The position numbers and the translations under genes are program-made. A stretch of DNA of 64,000 bases. It comes from an uncultured Bacteroidales bacterium (GTDB lineage Bacteria > Bacteroidota > Bacteroidia > Bacteroidales > Paludibacteraceae). The notes beneath the pieces are model-generated. The model was not told the DNA's origin, did not search any database, and worked only from the letters and a program-made list of their open reading frames with translations. The stretch spans positions 93,315-157,314 of the forward strand of contig CACZFM010000004.1 in the NCBI GenBank assembly GCA_902780495.1. Direction: 5' to 3'. Below are positions 10,047 to 18,358 of this stretch, one piece after another (within the stretch, counting starts at the first letter, position 1; every line of letters starts with the position of its first letter).

Positions 10047-10942
10047 AGATGAATCATCGGAATTATCAGTAACCGCCAGTCGAATCCGACCAAAGGATGT
10101 AAGGAGAAGAAACGCAGGAACACCACCAAACTCAGCAATAGTGCATAGACGATGCCTAATACAGCATCCACTCCCCAACTGAGTTTGCCTCGTTGGCGGT
10201 CATACAGGCTGAGTAGAGTCATACAGATGCCGAAAAGGGCCAAATAGGGATAGATGGTTTCCCACCAACGGGCTTTTCGGATGCTGAAGGGTGCAATATG
10301 TGCGTTCTTGACCAACGGTTGGCCGTTCTGTCGTGTGACATATTGGAGGTGGAACATCAGTTGTTCCGGCAGGAAGAGGGCGTCAACTTTGCTCATCGGC
10401 TGATTGGCGCGAGGACCGAAAATCATGTTTATCAGTCCGTTAATCACTGTGTGTGGGCGTGTATAGTGTCTCAATGCCGTGCGGAAGGATGTTCCTTCCC
10501 AGCCGGTGTATGTGGTTTGAAGGCTGTCTTGCAGCACTTCTTGCAGCAGGCGGAAAGGTCGGGTGGCGCAGTTGTCATACACGAAATTGTATAGATATTC
10601 GGCATTTTCAGGCCGGCAGTTTTCCCGTAGTGCCGTTGCCAATGCCAGTTTCTCATTCTCGGTGAGGTTGAGTTCTTGTTCGTACACCGCCCGATGGTCA
10701 TAGCGATATTCCTCCATAAAAAGAGTTGTAGGGAGGTCGCTTAGCATGTAATAGGTCTCGCCTTTTACGAATTTCCAGTAGAAATGGTCGGTGTTGAACG
10801 AGAAAGTCCCATAGTTATAGCACATATCCATTCCTGTCTCCGTGTCTTGTACGCGGATTGCCGTGTGTCCGTAACGGGAGTAGAGTTCTTCTCCCGGGGC
10901 ACAAGTGAGGAGCCATATCGTTATAGTGAGGAGTTTAAACAT
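10013..10942 (-). CDS. DUF4105 family exported/membrane protein
   Basis: About 309 residues from the ATG at 10940-10942, which gives the signal peptide MFKLLTITIWLLTCAPG. The DUF4105 hallmarks follow at once: ELYSRYGHTAIRV, CYNYGTFSF and FVYDNCATRPFR, with conserved His and Cys residues. After ~210 residues there are three to four hydrophobic helices (YLALFGICMTLLSLY, GVDAVLGIVYALLLSLVVFL), so the N-terminal domain probably faces the periplasm. Function is unknown; the NC motif suggests a papain-like/NlpC-type fold, which is inference. It overlaps both neighbours. Confidence 0.85.
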   Translation of the reverse strand: MFKLLTITIWLLTCAPGEELYSRYGHTAIRVQDTETGMDMCYNYGTFSFNTDHFYWKFVKGETYYMLSDLPTTLFMEEYRYDHRAVYEQELNLTENEKLALATALRENCRPENAEYLYNFVYDNCATRPFRLLQEVLQDSLQTTYTGWEGTSFRTALRHYTRPHTVINGLINMIFGPRANQPMSKVDALFLPEQLMFHLQYVTRQNGQPLVKNAHIAPFSIRKARWWETIYPYLALFGICMTLLSLYDRQRGKLSWGVDAVLGIVYALLLSLVVFLRFFSLHPLVGFDWRLLIIPMIHLCTRLVYILRS

Positions 10943-11579
10943 AGTGTATGCAGAAATAGGGGATTGTTGTTGTCGCCAGCCCAAGCAGATAGCCTGCCAC
11001 TACCTGTTCCGGCGTGTGTGCTTTTTGTTCGATCCGTGCGACCATCAACAGCAGACTCAAACCCAGGAATGCCGCGATGAATCCGATAGGCCACGTCTGT
11101 GTGGCGTAGGCAAAACAGCATATTCCGCCGAGTAATCCACCCATAGCGGTGAGGTGCGCGGATATTTTCCAGGTGAGGTTGATAAAAGCCACGGCGACCA
11201 GTGCGGCAGTCGCACTCGCGGAAACGTATTGCAGAAACAGCGGCGCATGCATCGTGCGGATGACAAACCATGTCCAGAAACCGAAACCGAGAATGCTGTA
11301 CAGATAGGGAGTGGTCCGTAGTCGTGCATCGTCGATGTAAAGGTCGGGTATTTGCTTTTTCCACCACATGAACAGGATGAGCGAGACGGGAATAAAACAA
11401 GTGAAGAACAGGGTTGCCAGACACACGGTCACGCTGTAGCGAACGGGCAGAAATTCTGCCATTATCAGGCAGTAAAGTGCCATTCCGTAGGTGGGAATCA
11501 GCAGCGGGTAAAATAGCACGCTCAGAGCTTTTGCTCCGTGATGTATCAGTCGCTTATATGTCGGTTCTCCTTGGGTCAT
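10935..11579 (-). CDS. PAP2-superfamily integral membrane protein
   Basis: A 214-residue protein with about six transmembrane helices and the remains of the PAP2 acid-phosphatase pattern: KISAHLTAMGG in the middle and RIEQKAHTPEQVVAGYLLG near the end, where PAP2 enzymes have SRxxxxxHxxxD. The final aspartate of that motif is Glu here (HTPEQ), as in many Bacteroidota homologues. Likely a lipid-phosphate phosphatase of the inner membrane; the substrate is unknown. It overlaps rpoN by 4 bases and DUF4105 by 8. Confidence 0.8.
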   Translation of the reverse strand: MTQGEPTYKRLIHHGAKALSVLFYPLLIPTYGMALYCLIMAEFLPVRYSVTVCLATLFFTCFIPVSLILFMWWKKQIPDLYIDDARLRTTPYLYSILGFGFWTWFVIRTMHAPLFLQYVSASATAALVAVAFINLTWKISAHLTAMGGLLGGICCFAYATQTWPIGFIAAFLGLSLLLMVARIEQKAHTPEQVVAGYLLGLATTTIPYFCIHYV

Positions 11580-13045
11580 ATGTCTCGTCTCATTCGGGCG
11601 GTAGGTATGTTGAACAGGTCTCGATATTTGGCGATGGTGCGTCGTGCGATGGCGTAACCTTTCTCGCTCATTTTCTGCACCAATTGGTCATCGGTCAGCG
11701 GTTCGTGCTTATCTTCGTTCTTGATAAGTTCTAGCAGCACTTGTTTGATTTCCCGTGTGCTTACTTCTTCTCCGGACATGGTATTCATTTTTTCCGAGAA
11801 GAAATGTTTCAGCGGGAAGATACCGTACTGTGTCTGCACGTATTTCGAATTGGAGACACGCGAGATGGTGCTACTGTCATAACCTGTCAGTTTGGCAATA
11901 TCTTGCAGCACGAGTGGCCTCAGGCTGCTATCTTCGCCGTCAAGGAAGAAATCCCGTTGCATCAGCACGATGGCTTTCATGGTGCGCAGCAGTGTTTCAT
12001 TGCGTTGCTTGATGGCATCGATGAACCAGCGTGCAGCGTCCAGTTTCTGTTTGATGAAACGCACAGCATCTTTGTGACGGGCACTCAGGCCTGCTTTGCT
12101 GCTCTGGCTGTAGCCCTCCAGCATCTCGGAGTATTCGCGGCTTACGCGCAGTTCGGGTATATCATCCTGGTTAAGTTGTACCACCAGTTCGCCGTCAATA
12201 TTATCCACGATGAAATCGGGAATGATGGTCACTTGATGGCGGTCATACACGGTGCCGGTCCATGCGCTGCCCGGTTTTGGGTTAAGGTGCGTAATCTCTT
12301 GCAGGGCATCGCGATAGTCTTCTTCGCTCATGTTCAGCTGTTGCCGCACTTTGTCCGCACGCCGGTGGCTGAAATCATCGAAACACTGTTCCAGGATGGC
12401 GATGGCATCTTCCGTCATGGGAGTATGCGGTTTCTGCCGCAGTTGGATGAGCAGGCACTCTTGTAAATCTTTGGCGCCAACGCCGGGCGGGTCGAAGGCT
12501 TGTATCTGCAGAACGATGGATGCTATCTTTTCAGGCGTCACCTCCAACCCTTCGCGGAACGCAAGATCGTCGCTCAGTTCTTCTGCCGAACGCCGCAAGT
12601 AGCCGTCTTCGTCAATGTTGCCGACAATGAATTTGGCAATATGCCGGTCGGGCTTATCCATCTTGGTCAAATAGATTTGGCTCTTCAGATATTCGCCGAA
12701 ACTGGTGCCTGCGCTGATGGGTATCTCCGACAATGCCTCATCTTCCGTGCGGTTGCTGCTGCGGTAATCGGGTGTCTCATCGTCCTGTACGTAGTCATCG
12801 TAATTGAAATCATCGTTCTGAAGCGGGTTGCGATAATCTTCTTCGCTGTCGGAAGTGGCGTAATCGTCCTCACGGACCGTTTCTGTTTCGGGTATTTCTT
12901 CCAGGGCTGGATTTTCCTGCAGTTCTTCGTTCACGCGCTGACTCAGTTCGCAGCCGGGCACCTCCAACAGACGAATCACCTGTATTTGTGCAGGTGACAG
13001 TTTCTGCTGAAGTTTCATTTGCTGTTGCAGGCTGAGGCTGTTCAT
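11576..13045 (-). CDS. rpoN: RNA polymerase sigma-54 factor
   Basis: Alternative sigma factor recognising -24/-12 promoters and needing AAA+ activators. The 489-residue protein has the glutamine-rich region I (LQQQMKLQQKLSPAQIQVIRLLE), an acidic linker around residues 50-95, the core-binding domain, a helix-turn-helix (DIAKLTGYDSSTISRV) and the invariant RpoN box ARRTIAKYR near the C-terminus. Length is normal. It lies 20 bases after the DegT aminotransferase gene and overlaps the PAP2 gene by 4 bases. No sigma-54 activator is in the window. Confidence 0.97.
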   Translation of the reverse strand: MNSLSLQQQMKLQQKLSPAQIQVIRLLEVPGCELSQRVNEELQENPALEEIPETETVREDDYATSDSEEDYRNPLQNDDFNYDDYVQDDETPDYRSSNRTEDEALSEIPISAGTSFGEYLKSQIYLTKMDKPDRHIAKFIVGNIDEDGYLRRSAEELSDDLAFREGLEVTPEKIASIVLQIQAFDPPGVGAKDLQECLLIQLRQKPHTPMTEDAIAILEQCFDDFSHRRADKVRQQLNMSEEDYRDALQEITHLNPKPGSAWTGTVYDRHQVTIIPDFIVDNIDGELVVQLNQDDIPELRVSREYSEMLEGYSQSSKAGLSARHKDAVRFIKQKLDAARWFIDAIKQRNETLLRTMKAIVLMQRDFFLDGEDSSLRPLVLQDIAKLTGYDSSTISRVSNSKYVQTQYGIFPLKHFFSEKMNTMSGEEVSTREIKQVLLELIKNEDKHEPLTDDQLVQKMSEKGYAIARRTIAKYRDLFNIPTARMRRDI

Positions 13046-13065
13046 TGTATCAGGCGGTTACGGGG

Positions 13066-14193
13066 TTATTGTATCAGTTCCAGAACGCTGCGGGTGATGT
13101 ATTGCAGTTGTTCTTCGTCCAGACAGGTATGCATGGGCAGACTCAGCACACAGGCGGCAAGGCGTTCTGCCACTGGGAAGTCGCCTTGTTTGTAGCGCGG
13201 GTCCTGATAGGCTTTTTGCAGATGCAGTGGGATGGGGTAGTACACCATCGCAGGGATATGCCGTTCTGCCAGTCCTTCTTTTAGGCGGTCGCGGTCTGCG
13301 CCGATGAGACGGAGTGTGTATTGGTGGAACACATGTGTGGAGGCTTTCTCACGTCCGGGCACAAGCATTTTCGGATGATTGGCAAAGGCGCGGTCGTAAT
13401 AGGCGGCTGCGGCTTGCCGTGCTGCCGTGTACTCATTCAGATGCGGCAACTTGGCATCCAGTATGGCGGCCTGAATGCTGTCCAGACGGGAATTGACACC
13501 CACCAGCTCATGGTGATAGCGTACCACCATGCCATGATTGGCAATGGCTTTTATTTGCGCGGCCAGTGCATCATCGTTGGTAAACAAAGCACCTCCGTCA
13601 CCATAGCAGCCCAGGTTCTTCGACGGGAAGAAACTGGTGCAGCCTATTTCGCCCATCGTACCTGCCTGTTGACGGTGGCCGTCGCTGAAGGTGTATTCTG
13701 CACCGATGGCCTGACAGGCATCTTCCACCACATACAGATGGTGCTCTTCGGCTATTTGCAGGATGGCTTCCATGTTAGCGCATTGGCCGAACAGGTGTAC
13801 CGGCACGATGGCTTTTGTTTTCGGTGTGATGGCACGGCGGATGGCATCCACGGATATGTTCATGGTCTCCCAGTCCACATCCACCACCACAGGCGTTAAG
13901 CCCAATAGTGCCACCACCTCAGCGGTAGCGATAAAGGTGAAAGTGGGGGTGATGACTTCGTCACCTTCCTTTAGCCCCAATGCCATAAGGGCTATTTGCA
14001 GGGCATCGGTGCCGTTGCCGACAGGGATGACATGTTTTGCGCCGGTGTATGCCTGCAAGTGTTCGGCAAAGCGGGTCACTTGCGGACCTTTCACAAAGGC
14101 GGCACTGTCCAGTACCTCCTGTATGCCACGGTCTATATCGGTCTTGATGGCTGCATATTGTGTCTGCAGGTCCACCATTTGAATGGTTCTCAT
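13066..14193 (-). CDS. DegT/DnrJ/EryC1/StrS family aminotransferase
   Basis: PLP-dependent sugar aminotransferase of 375 residues, usually making amino sugars for surface polysaccharide. Landmarks are MVDLQTQYAAI at the start, GNGTDALQIAL (cofactor phosphate), VVEDACQAIGAEY (pyridine ring) and the lysine in TSFFPSKNLGCYGDGGAL near residue 200. No other nucleotide-sugar genes are nearby, so the substrate is open. It sits between ybbR and rpoN in the leftward run. Confidence 0.93.
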   Translation of the reverse strand: MRTIQMVDLQTQYAAIKTDIDRGIQEVLDSAAFVKGPQVTRFAEHLQAYTGAKHVIPVGNGTDALQIALMALGLKEGDEVITPTFTFIATAEVVALLGLTPVVVDVDWETMNISVDAIRRAITPKTKAIVPVHLFGQCANMEAILQIAEEHHLYVVEDACQAIGAEYTFSDGHRQQAGTMGEIGCTSFFPSKNLGCYGDGGALFTNDDALAAQIKAIANHGMVVRYHHELVGVNSRLDSIQAAILDAKLPHLNEYTAARQAAAAYYDRAFANHPKMLVPGREKASTHVFHQYTLRLIGADRDRLKEGLAERHIPAMVYYPIPLHLQKAYQDPRYKQGDFPVAERLAACVLSLPMHTCLDEEQLQYITRSVLELIQ

Positions 14194-14206
14194 ATCGTTT
14201 GGATGG

Positions 14207-14623
14207 TTAGTTTTCGATGATATATTCCACTTCTTCGGGTTCTGTCCTCACGGCGCGAATGCGTTCGTCCTGAATGTCCACATGCAAGGTCAGTGTCTCT
14301 TGCGAGCGGGTGGGATAGGTGCACCACACGCGAAGGTCGTTTCCTTCCACTTCAGGATAATCCTCCACACGCACGCGTAAAAAAACAACCGCTTGGGACG
14401 GGAAAACGCGTACCGTTTTGTTTTGCGGTACGTCCAGTACCTCAATGGGCACTGTCAGTTTTTTCTCCGTCAGTTGTTCACCCGGAAGCAGGTTGACTTC
14501 CTGGTCCAGCATCTCTATGGGTGAGGAGTGCTGCAATTGTTTGTCGGCAGCATTGCCCCACCACAAGAGTGTGGATAGACCGACGAATAGAAGAAAGATT
14601 AGTATCTCCTTGCTATGTCGCAT
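14207..14623 (-). CDS. Short YbbR-like protein
   Basis: A 138-residue protein with one N-terminal membrane helix (EILIFLLFVGLSTLLWWGN) and a beta-rich exported part with a single YbbR-like repeat (LTEKKLTVPIEVLDVPQNKTVRVFP). The nusB-yajC-ybbR order is common in Bacteroidales, and position supports the call as much as sequence. Most YbbR proteins have several repeats; this one is short. Ten bases separate it from yajC. Confidence 0.75.
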   Translation of the reverse strand: MRHSKEILIFLLFVGLSTLLWWGNAADKQLQHSSPIEMLDQEVNLLPGEQLTEKKLTVPIEVLDVPQNKTVRVFPSQAVVFLRVRVEDYPEVEGNDLRVWCTYPTRSQETLTLHVDIQDERIRAVRTEPEEVEYIIEN

Positions 14624-14632
14624 AAAGTGTGT

Positions 14633-14971
14633 TTATTTCTTCTCCTCTTCTTTCGGAGCTTGGGCAGCGTCGTCTGCGGATGCATATACGCTGTTTTTGT
14701 CCACTTTGATGGTCACGTCTTTGGCAATTTCAATCAGGAAAGTGGTATCGCCCACTTCTTTGATGATACCGTAGATACCGCCGGCTGTCACCACTTTGTT
14801 GCCTTTCGTCATGGCTTCACGCTGTTTCTGCAGTTCTTTCTGTTTCTTGGTCTGAGGGCGGATCATAAAGAAATAGAATACCACAAAGATAAGAATCATC
14901 ATTACCCAGAACGACCAACCGCCGCCTGCGCCTTGTGTCTGTGCTGCATCCAGCAAAATAAAATTAAGCAT
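14633..14971 (-). CDS. yajC: Preprotein translocase subunit YajC
   Basis: A 112-residue accessory subunit of the SecDF-YajC complex in the inner membrane. One transmembrane helix (FWVMMILIFVVFYFFMIRPQ) is followed by the family motif RPQTKKQKELQ and the GNKVVTAGGIYGIIKEV segment. The tail is acidic and ends in Lys. Placed between nusB and ybbR, as in related genomes. Confidence 0.95.
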   Translation of the reverse strand: MLNFILLDAAQTQGAGGGWSFWVMMILIFVVFYFFMIRPQTKKQKELQKQREAMTKGNKVVTAGGIYGIIKEVGDTTFLIEIAKDVTIKVDKNSVYASADDAAQAPKEEEKK

Positions 14972-15019
14972 AGTTGTTTGTGTTTGTTTATTGTTTATAT
15001 TTGTTGTTGTCTATGGTTG

Positions 15020-15967
15020 TTAGCGCACTTGTTTCACCAGTGCATCATCTTCATTCAGGCTCTTGAGAATGACGTCCAGCAGGCCGTTGATAAAGATATG
15101 GCTTTTCTCGCTGCTGTATTCTTTGGCGAGTTCCAGATATTCGTTCAGCGACACTTCCAGGGCTATTTCGGGGAAGTTGAGTATCTCTGCCAGTGCCACG
15201 TACAGGATTATTTGGTCCATGTATGCCAGTCGTTTCACATCCCAGTTGCGCAGGTGGCGGCTGATGAGTTCATCGTACTGTTGGCGTTTTTCGATGGCAT
15301 GTTCCAGCAGTTGAACGCCGAAATTCAGTTCTTCTTCCGTGTCGAACATCTCCAGCAACGGCTGGTCGGGTGTGCTGTCTTCGTGGAAAGCGCGGATGGT
15401 CTTGACCACATAGCTGGATACGGTTTCCAGGTCGGTGTTCCAGTTCTGGCGGTCGGTCTGCACTTCCATCTCATCCAATGCGGACGGCAGTTCCTCGTTT
15501 GCGGGAACAAACAGTTCGAATATCTTCCGCCAGAGGCGGCGGTCGTTCGCATAACTGTCGGTCTCATCCGTCATGTATTGGCGGTAGATGGACGAGGCGG
15601 TTATCTCTTTGTACAGCGATACCACGGCATTCATGCCGTAGTCCCAGCCTAATTTTTCTTCGGTCACGTAGTGACGGAGGGTGCGGTTCTCGAACAGTTG
15701 TTTGGCGAACCGGTTATCCACAAAGCGCCGGTTGGGCGTATAGGTCCGGTGGGTCACTTTGGCGCGTTGGATGTTTTCTTCTATTTGCTGTTCGGCATAG
15801 CGGGTTATCTCGTTGATGAGTTCCAACAGTTGCATGTAGAGACTGTAGGTGTCCGCGAAGCCTTTCAACAGGTCTTTTTTGGCGGATGATGGTGTTTTTT
15901 CCGGATCCTGGCAGTAAGCAAACATGGTTTGTATTACGCGTGTCCGTACGAGAGTTCTGTTAATCAT
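15020..15967 (-). CDS. nusB: Transcription antitermination factor NusB (long Bacteroidota form)
   Basis: Helps form the ribosomal-RNA antitermination complex with NusE. At 315 residues it is about twice the length of enterobacterial NusB; the extra N-terminal half is usual for Bacteroidota. The start MINRTLVRTRVIQTMFAYCQ and the C-terminal part (LIEHAIEKRQQYDELI-like helix, LAYMDQIILYVALAEI, ALEVSLNEYLELAKEYSSEKSHIFING) carry the NusB fold. It is the first gene of the 14-gene leftward run, with its own promoter at 15994-16025. Confidence 0.93.
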   Translation of the reverse strand: MINRTLVRTRVIQTMFAYCQDPEKTPSSAKKDLLKGFADTYSLYMQLLELINEITRYAEQQIEENIQRAKVTHRTYTPNRRFVDNRFAKQLFENRTLRHYVTEEKLGWDYGMNAVVSLYKEITASSIYRQYMTDETDSYANDRRLWRKIFELFVPANEELPSALDEMEVQTDRQNWNTDLETVSSYVVKTIRAFHEDSTPDQPLLEMFDTEEELNFGVQLLEHAIEKRQQYDELISRHLRNWDVKRLAYMDQIILYVALAEILNFPEIALEVSLNEYLELAKEYSSEKSHIFINGLLDVILKSLNEDDALVKQVR

Positions 15968-15993
15968 CAGTTCATTATTTCAATAATCGGGCG

Positions 15994-16025
15994 CAAAATT
16001 ACTACTTTTTTTTCGAATATACAAA
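15994..16025 (-). promoter_or_regulatory. Bacteroidota-type promoter of nusB
   Basis: On the reverse strand, TTTG (16022-16025), exactly 20 bases, then TAATTTTG (15994-16001). This matches the -33/-7 plan of the Bacteroidota primary sigma factor. The nusB ATG is ~26 bases downstream. Confidence 0.8.
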
Positions 16026-16340
16026 TATTTTTGCTTTTTTTCTTTGCAGAACATATACCCCTCCATTATATAGTCAAAAAAATGCCGAAATCTATCACCT
16101 GCAAAGCAACTTTTTTTCAAAAAAGTGCATTTTTTCTGTAGCCACTCTCGCAATATTTTCCGGCAGAGGTTGCGCTGACCTTGCGCTGAGGTTACAATAT
16201 TTTTACGCCACGTTCGGATAATTAACGCGACCATCACGGGACCATCTACCGAGAAAGGCAGAAGAATACTGTATAATAGCGCTGCACAGACCAACATCCA
16301 TGCTAACAAACTCTTTCAATGCACATACCGCTTTGCTTTT

Positions 16341-16378
16341 CAAAAAACAAGTTCCGCGATACTCACGTACAGCGGAAC
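16341..16378 (-). terminator. Probable terminator of the vWA lipoprotein gene
   Basis: A perfect 7-base stem, GTTCCGC (16351-16357) with GCGGAAC (16372-16378), followed on the reverse strand by TTGTTTTTTG. It lies ~140 bases after the stop of the leftward vWA gene. Confidence 0.65.
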
Positions 16379-16516
16379 CCTTGATCTGTTATAAAAAGAA
16401 TTTACTGTTCGCTCATGTTTGTTTCGGGCGCACGAGCAACGCCTGCGAGGTTTTTATCCGAGATTACGAGCAATAACGCCCCCCCCAACGGATATTCTGT
16501 AATCAAAGCCTTCTTA

Positions 16517-17728
16517 TTAATGTTTTCTTTCCGTCAGCATGTCTAGAATCTCTTTCGCCATATCTGTTTCTTGTTCAAATCCGTTTTGTTGCTTATTCTT
16601 TCCATCCAAGGAATTGCTTCCGTCCACGACTAGCAAGAAATATGTATTGATTGCTCCTTTTGTTACTTCTTGATATTCTGAATTCAACTGCCAAAAGTTA
16701 TTACTTTCTTCATATTCTTGTTCTACCTTTTCTTTTACAGGAAAGTATGGGGAATTTCCTATGCGCATATCTTCTATAGTAAAATACACGTTTAGTGGGT
16801 CATTCCCTTCTGGACTTGCGTGTGCCACTAAACTTTTTCCTTGTTCAGTACAAAAACGGGATTTTAAATGATATGTAGCTTGGGGACTATCAAATTGAAT
16901 ATTCTTTAATACATACGAAAATCCCATTTTTTGTAAATTTCCGATTAAAGATATCTTTTGCCCATGTCGATTTTCAAAATTCATTCGAATATTTTTATTT
17001 ACATAGCTTTTAGGAACACGAAATGTATAATTGGAAGATACAAATTTCTTTTTTAATTCCTCAATAATAGTCCTGAAATTATCTGCACTAATCAATTCGG
17101 GAGCTTCTCCAATAGATGAGTATCTAAAACACTTCATATCCTCTGCCGTTTTTGCTTTAAATTGCTCATCTGACATTCTATTGCGTTTTTTTGAAGCCTG
17201 CATATCTTCCCCCTCAAACATCATAGGATAGACTTCAAAAGTATTGTTGGCAAACAATCCCATGGCACTTTTTAATTTTTTCTGCAAGCGTTTTTGATAT
17301 TGTTCAGGTGTTCTGCTGAATAATATTTTTTTCTCTTTTTGCGCCAATGCAGGAGATGCATTGTCAATTCCATCGGTCAACAAAAAGATATAATATTTGG
17401 TCTGTGGGTCATTTTTAGCATAATGACGACGTACATATTTTATACGCTCAGTTGCTAACTCCATAGCATAGTAAGCAGTTGTATTGTTTCCTCGAGGAAT
17501 AATTGTTGTCAACTCTTGCCTCATCTTTGCCTTCTCGCTTGCATTTAATAAATCCCAAGGTCGCTCTTGAGACTTTAATTCTGAAAAGAGACCTCTGGGC
17601 GCAGCGTACGATGTTTGCACCTCATCCGCGAAACCGATTACATCTCCTTGCAAAAAACGCTGGTGAACTGTTCCACATGAAGATAACAACATTAATGTTG
17701 TCATCAAAACAAATAATTTAGATTTCAT
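16517..17728 (-). CDS. Lipoprotein with an apparently circularly permuted vWA domain
   Basis: A 403-residue predicted surface or periplasmic lipoprotein. The ATG at 17726-17728 gives a lipobox (LMLLSSCGT); the GTG at 17752 would put eight residues in front. The mature protein starts directly with what is normally vWA strand 2 (DVIGFADEVQTSY). It continues with the MIDAS threonine loop (RGNNTTAYYAMELA) and LLTDGID, and ends the fold at IIEELKKKFV near residue 225. A beta-rich domain follows. Only at the C-terminus (about residues 365-403) does the first strand and MIDAS motif appear: TYFLLVVDGSNSLDGK plus one helix. vWA domains bind protein ligands through a metal. It shares promoter and leader with the vWA gene at 49899. 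Confidence 0.72.
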   Translation of the reverse strand: MKSKLFVLMTTLMLLSSCGTVHQRFLQGDVIGFADEVQTSYAAPRGLFSELKSQERPWDLLNASEKAKMRQELTTIIPRGNNTTAYYAMELATERIKYVRRHYAKNDPQTKYYIFLLTDGIDNASPALAQKEKKILFSRTPEQYQKRLQKKLKSAMGLFANNTFEVYPMMFEGEDMQASKKRNRMSDEQFKAKTAEDMKCFRYSSIGEAPELISADNFRTIIEELKKKFVSSNYTFRVPKSYVNKNIRMNFENRHGQKISLIGNLQKMGFSYVLKNIQFDSPQATYHLKSRFCTEQGKSLVAHASPEGNDPLNVYFTIEDMRIGNSPYFPVKEKVEQEYEESNNFWQLNSEYQEVTKGAINTYFLLVVDGSNSLDGKNKQQNGFEQETDMAKEILDMLTERKH

Positions 17729-18096
17729 TTTGGTATTTTCATTTTTCCCCACTCTTACGGCTTCGCAGGTATTGCCCCGTTTGAAGAGTGTCGGCTCTCT
17801 ATGATAAATACAATAAAAAAGCGGGACTGCACTATTGCTGTTCCGCTAGTTAAGGCTCTGGTATTGCCTGTAAATCTGAACAAACAACATTGAAGCCCAC
17901 GCCGCATGTATAATGGTGCGCCAAAATACTCGCGCACGATTGATATACACACTCATGAGCATCCTTTGCTGCGTTGTTTTGGATTTACGTGAATTTACCA
18001 GATTCTAACTAGCCAAAACAAAGCGCTTAAAGACGCCTTTTCATTATGTCCTCCTGTTTAGCGTCAGGGAGGGACGGAGAGGGTTTTACACCTTTT
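17729..18096 (-). ncRNA. Structured leader RNA, copy 1 (candidate cis-regulatory element)
   Basis: About 368 bases between the promoter and the vWA lipoprotein ATG, without a convincing ORF. Written on the reverse strand it has a conserved block GATGCTCATGAGTGTG (17948-17963) and an outer helix TGTATA/TATACA (17944-17949 with 17907-17912). Inside is an inner hairpin GTGCGC/GCGCAC (17932-17937 with 17916-17921) with GTATTTT in its loop. Downstream come the block CGGCGT and a small hairpin AGGC/GCCT (17853-17869). The same order of elements, with different bases in the helices, occurs at 49685-49814. The family is not one I can name. Confidence 0.7.
17811..17847 (-). terminator. Attenuator-like hairpin inside leader copy 1
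   Basis: On the reverse strand AGCGG.AC pairs with GT.CCGCT (17820-17847, one mismatch) and is followed by six T, the form of an intrinsic terminator, ~85 bases before the start codon. Its 5' arm overlaps GAACAGCAA, which can instead pair with TTGTTTGTTC upstream (17878-17887), giving a possible terminator/antiterminator choice. Confidence 0.55.
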
Positions 18097-18102
18097 CGGG
18101 TG

Positions 18103-18134
18103 CAAAAGTACTGCTTTTTTTTTGATTGACCAAA
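18103..18134 (-). promoter_or_regulatory. Promoter of leader copy 1 / vWA lipoprotein
   Basis: Reverse strand: TTTG (18131-18134), 20 bases, TACTTTTG (18103-18110). Bases around both boxes (TTTGGTCA, and CACCCGAA after the -7 box) match the promoters at 48092 and 49508 but not the other six promoters in the window. Confidence 0.78.
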
Positions 18135-18265
18135 TATTTTTGCAAAAAAATGCGTTTTTTTTGTAACACGGTATTTTTTTCATTTCCATTCACCAGGACT
18201 GACTATTCTAACCCTTCGGTAAGGGTATGCTATCCCTATGGTCATCTCTCGGTGTTCTCGGCGGA

Positions 18266-18322
18266 ATAACCTAATAATAACCTAATAATAACCTAATAAT
18301 AGCCTAATAATAACCTAATGAC
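18266..18322. repeat. Tandem array of an 11-base unit
   Basis: About five copies of AATAACCTAAT, one with a single change (AATAGCCTAAT), trailing into a degenerate copy. Intergenic, between the vWA lipoprotein promoter and the 3' end of the phosphoesterase gene. No spacer structure, so not CRISPR. Confidence 0.9.
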
Positions 18323-18358
18323 AACCCTATAATAGTCGCAGTGGATTGTGTGGAATCC

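Larger units (their letters stand above)
15968..16516. other. Intergenic stretch without a supported gene
   Basis: Holds the nusB promoter at its left end and a terminator-like hairpin at 16351-16378. A 105-codon reverse frame (15980-16297) has an ATG but overlaps the promoter, has lysine/phenylalanine-rich low-complexity content and no recognisable domain, so I do not call it. A run of eight C lies near 16478. Confidence 0.6.

Noticed and set aside
15980..16309. Reverse frame upstream of nusB with a hydrophobic start
   Set aside because: It covers the nusB promoter, ends in low-complexity Lys/Phe codons and matches nothing known to me.
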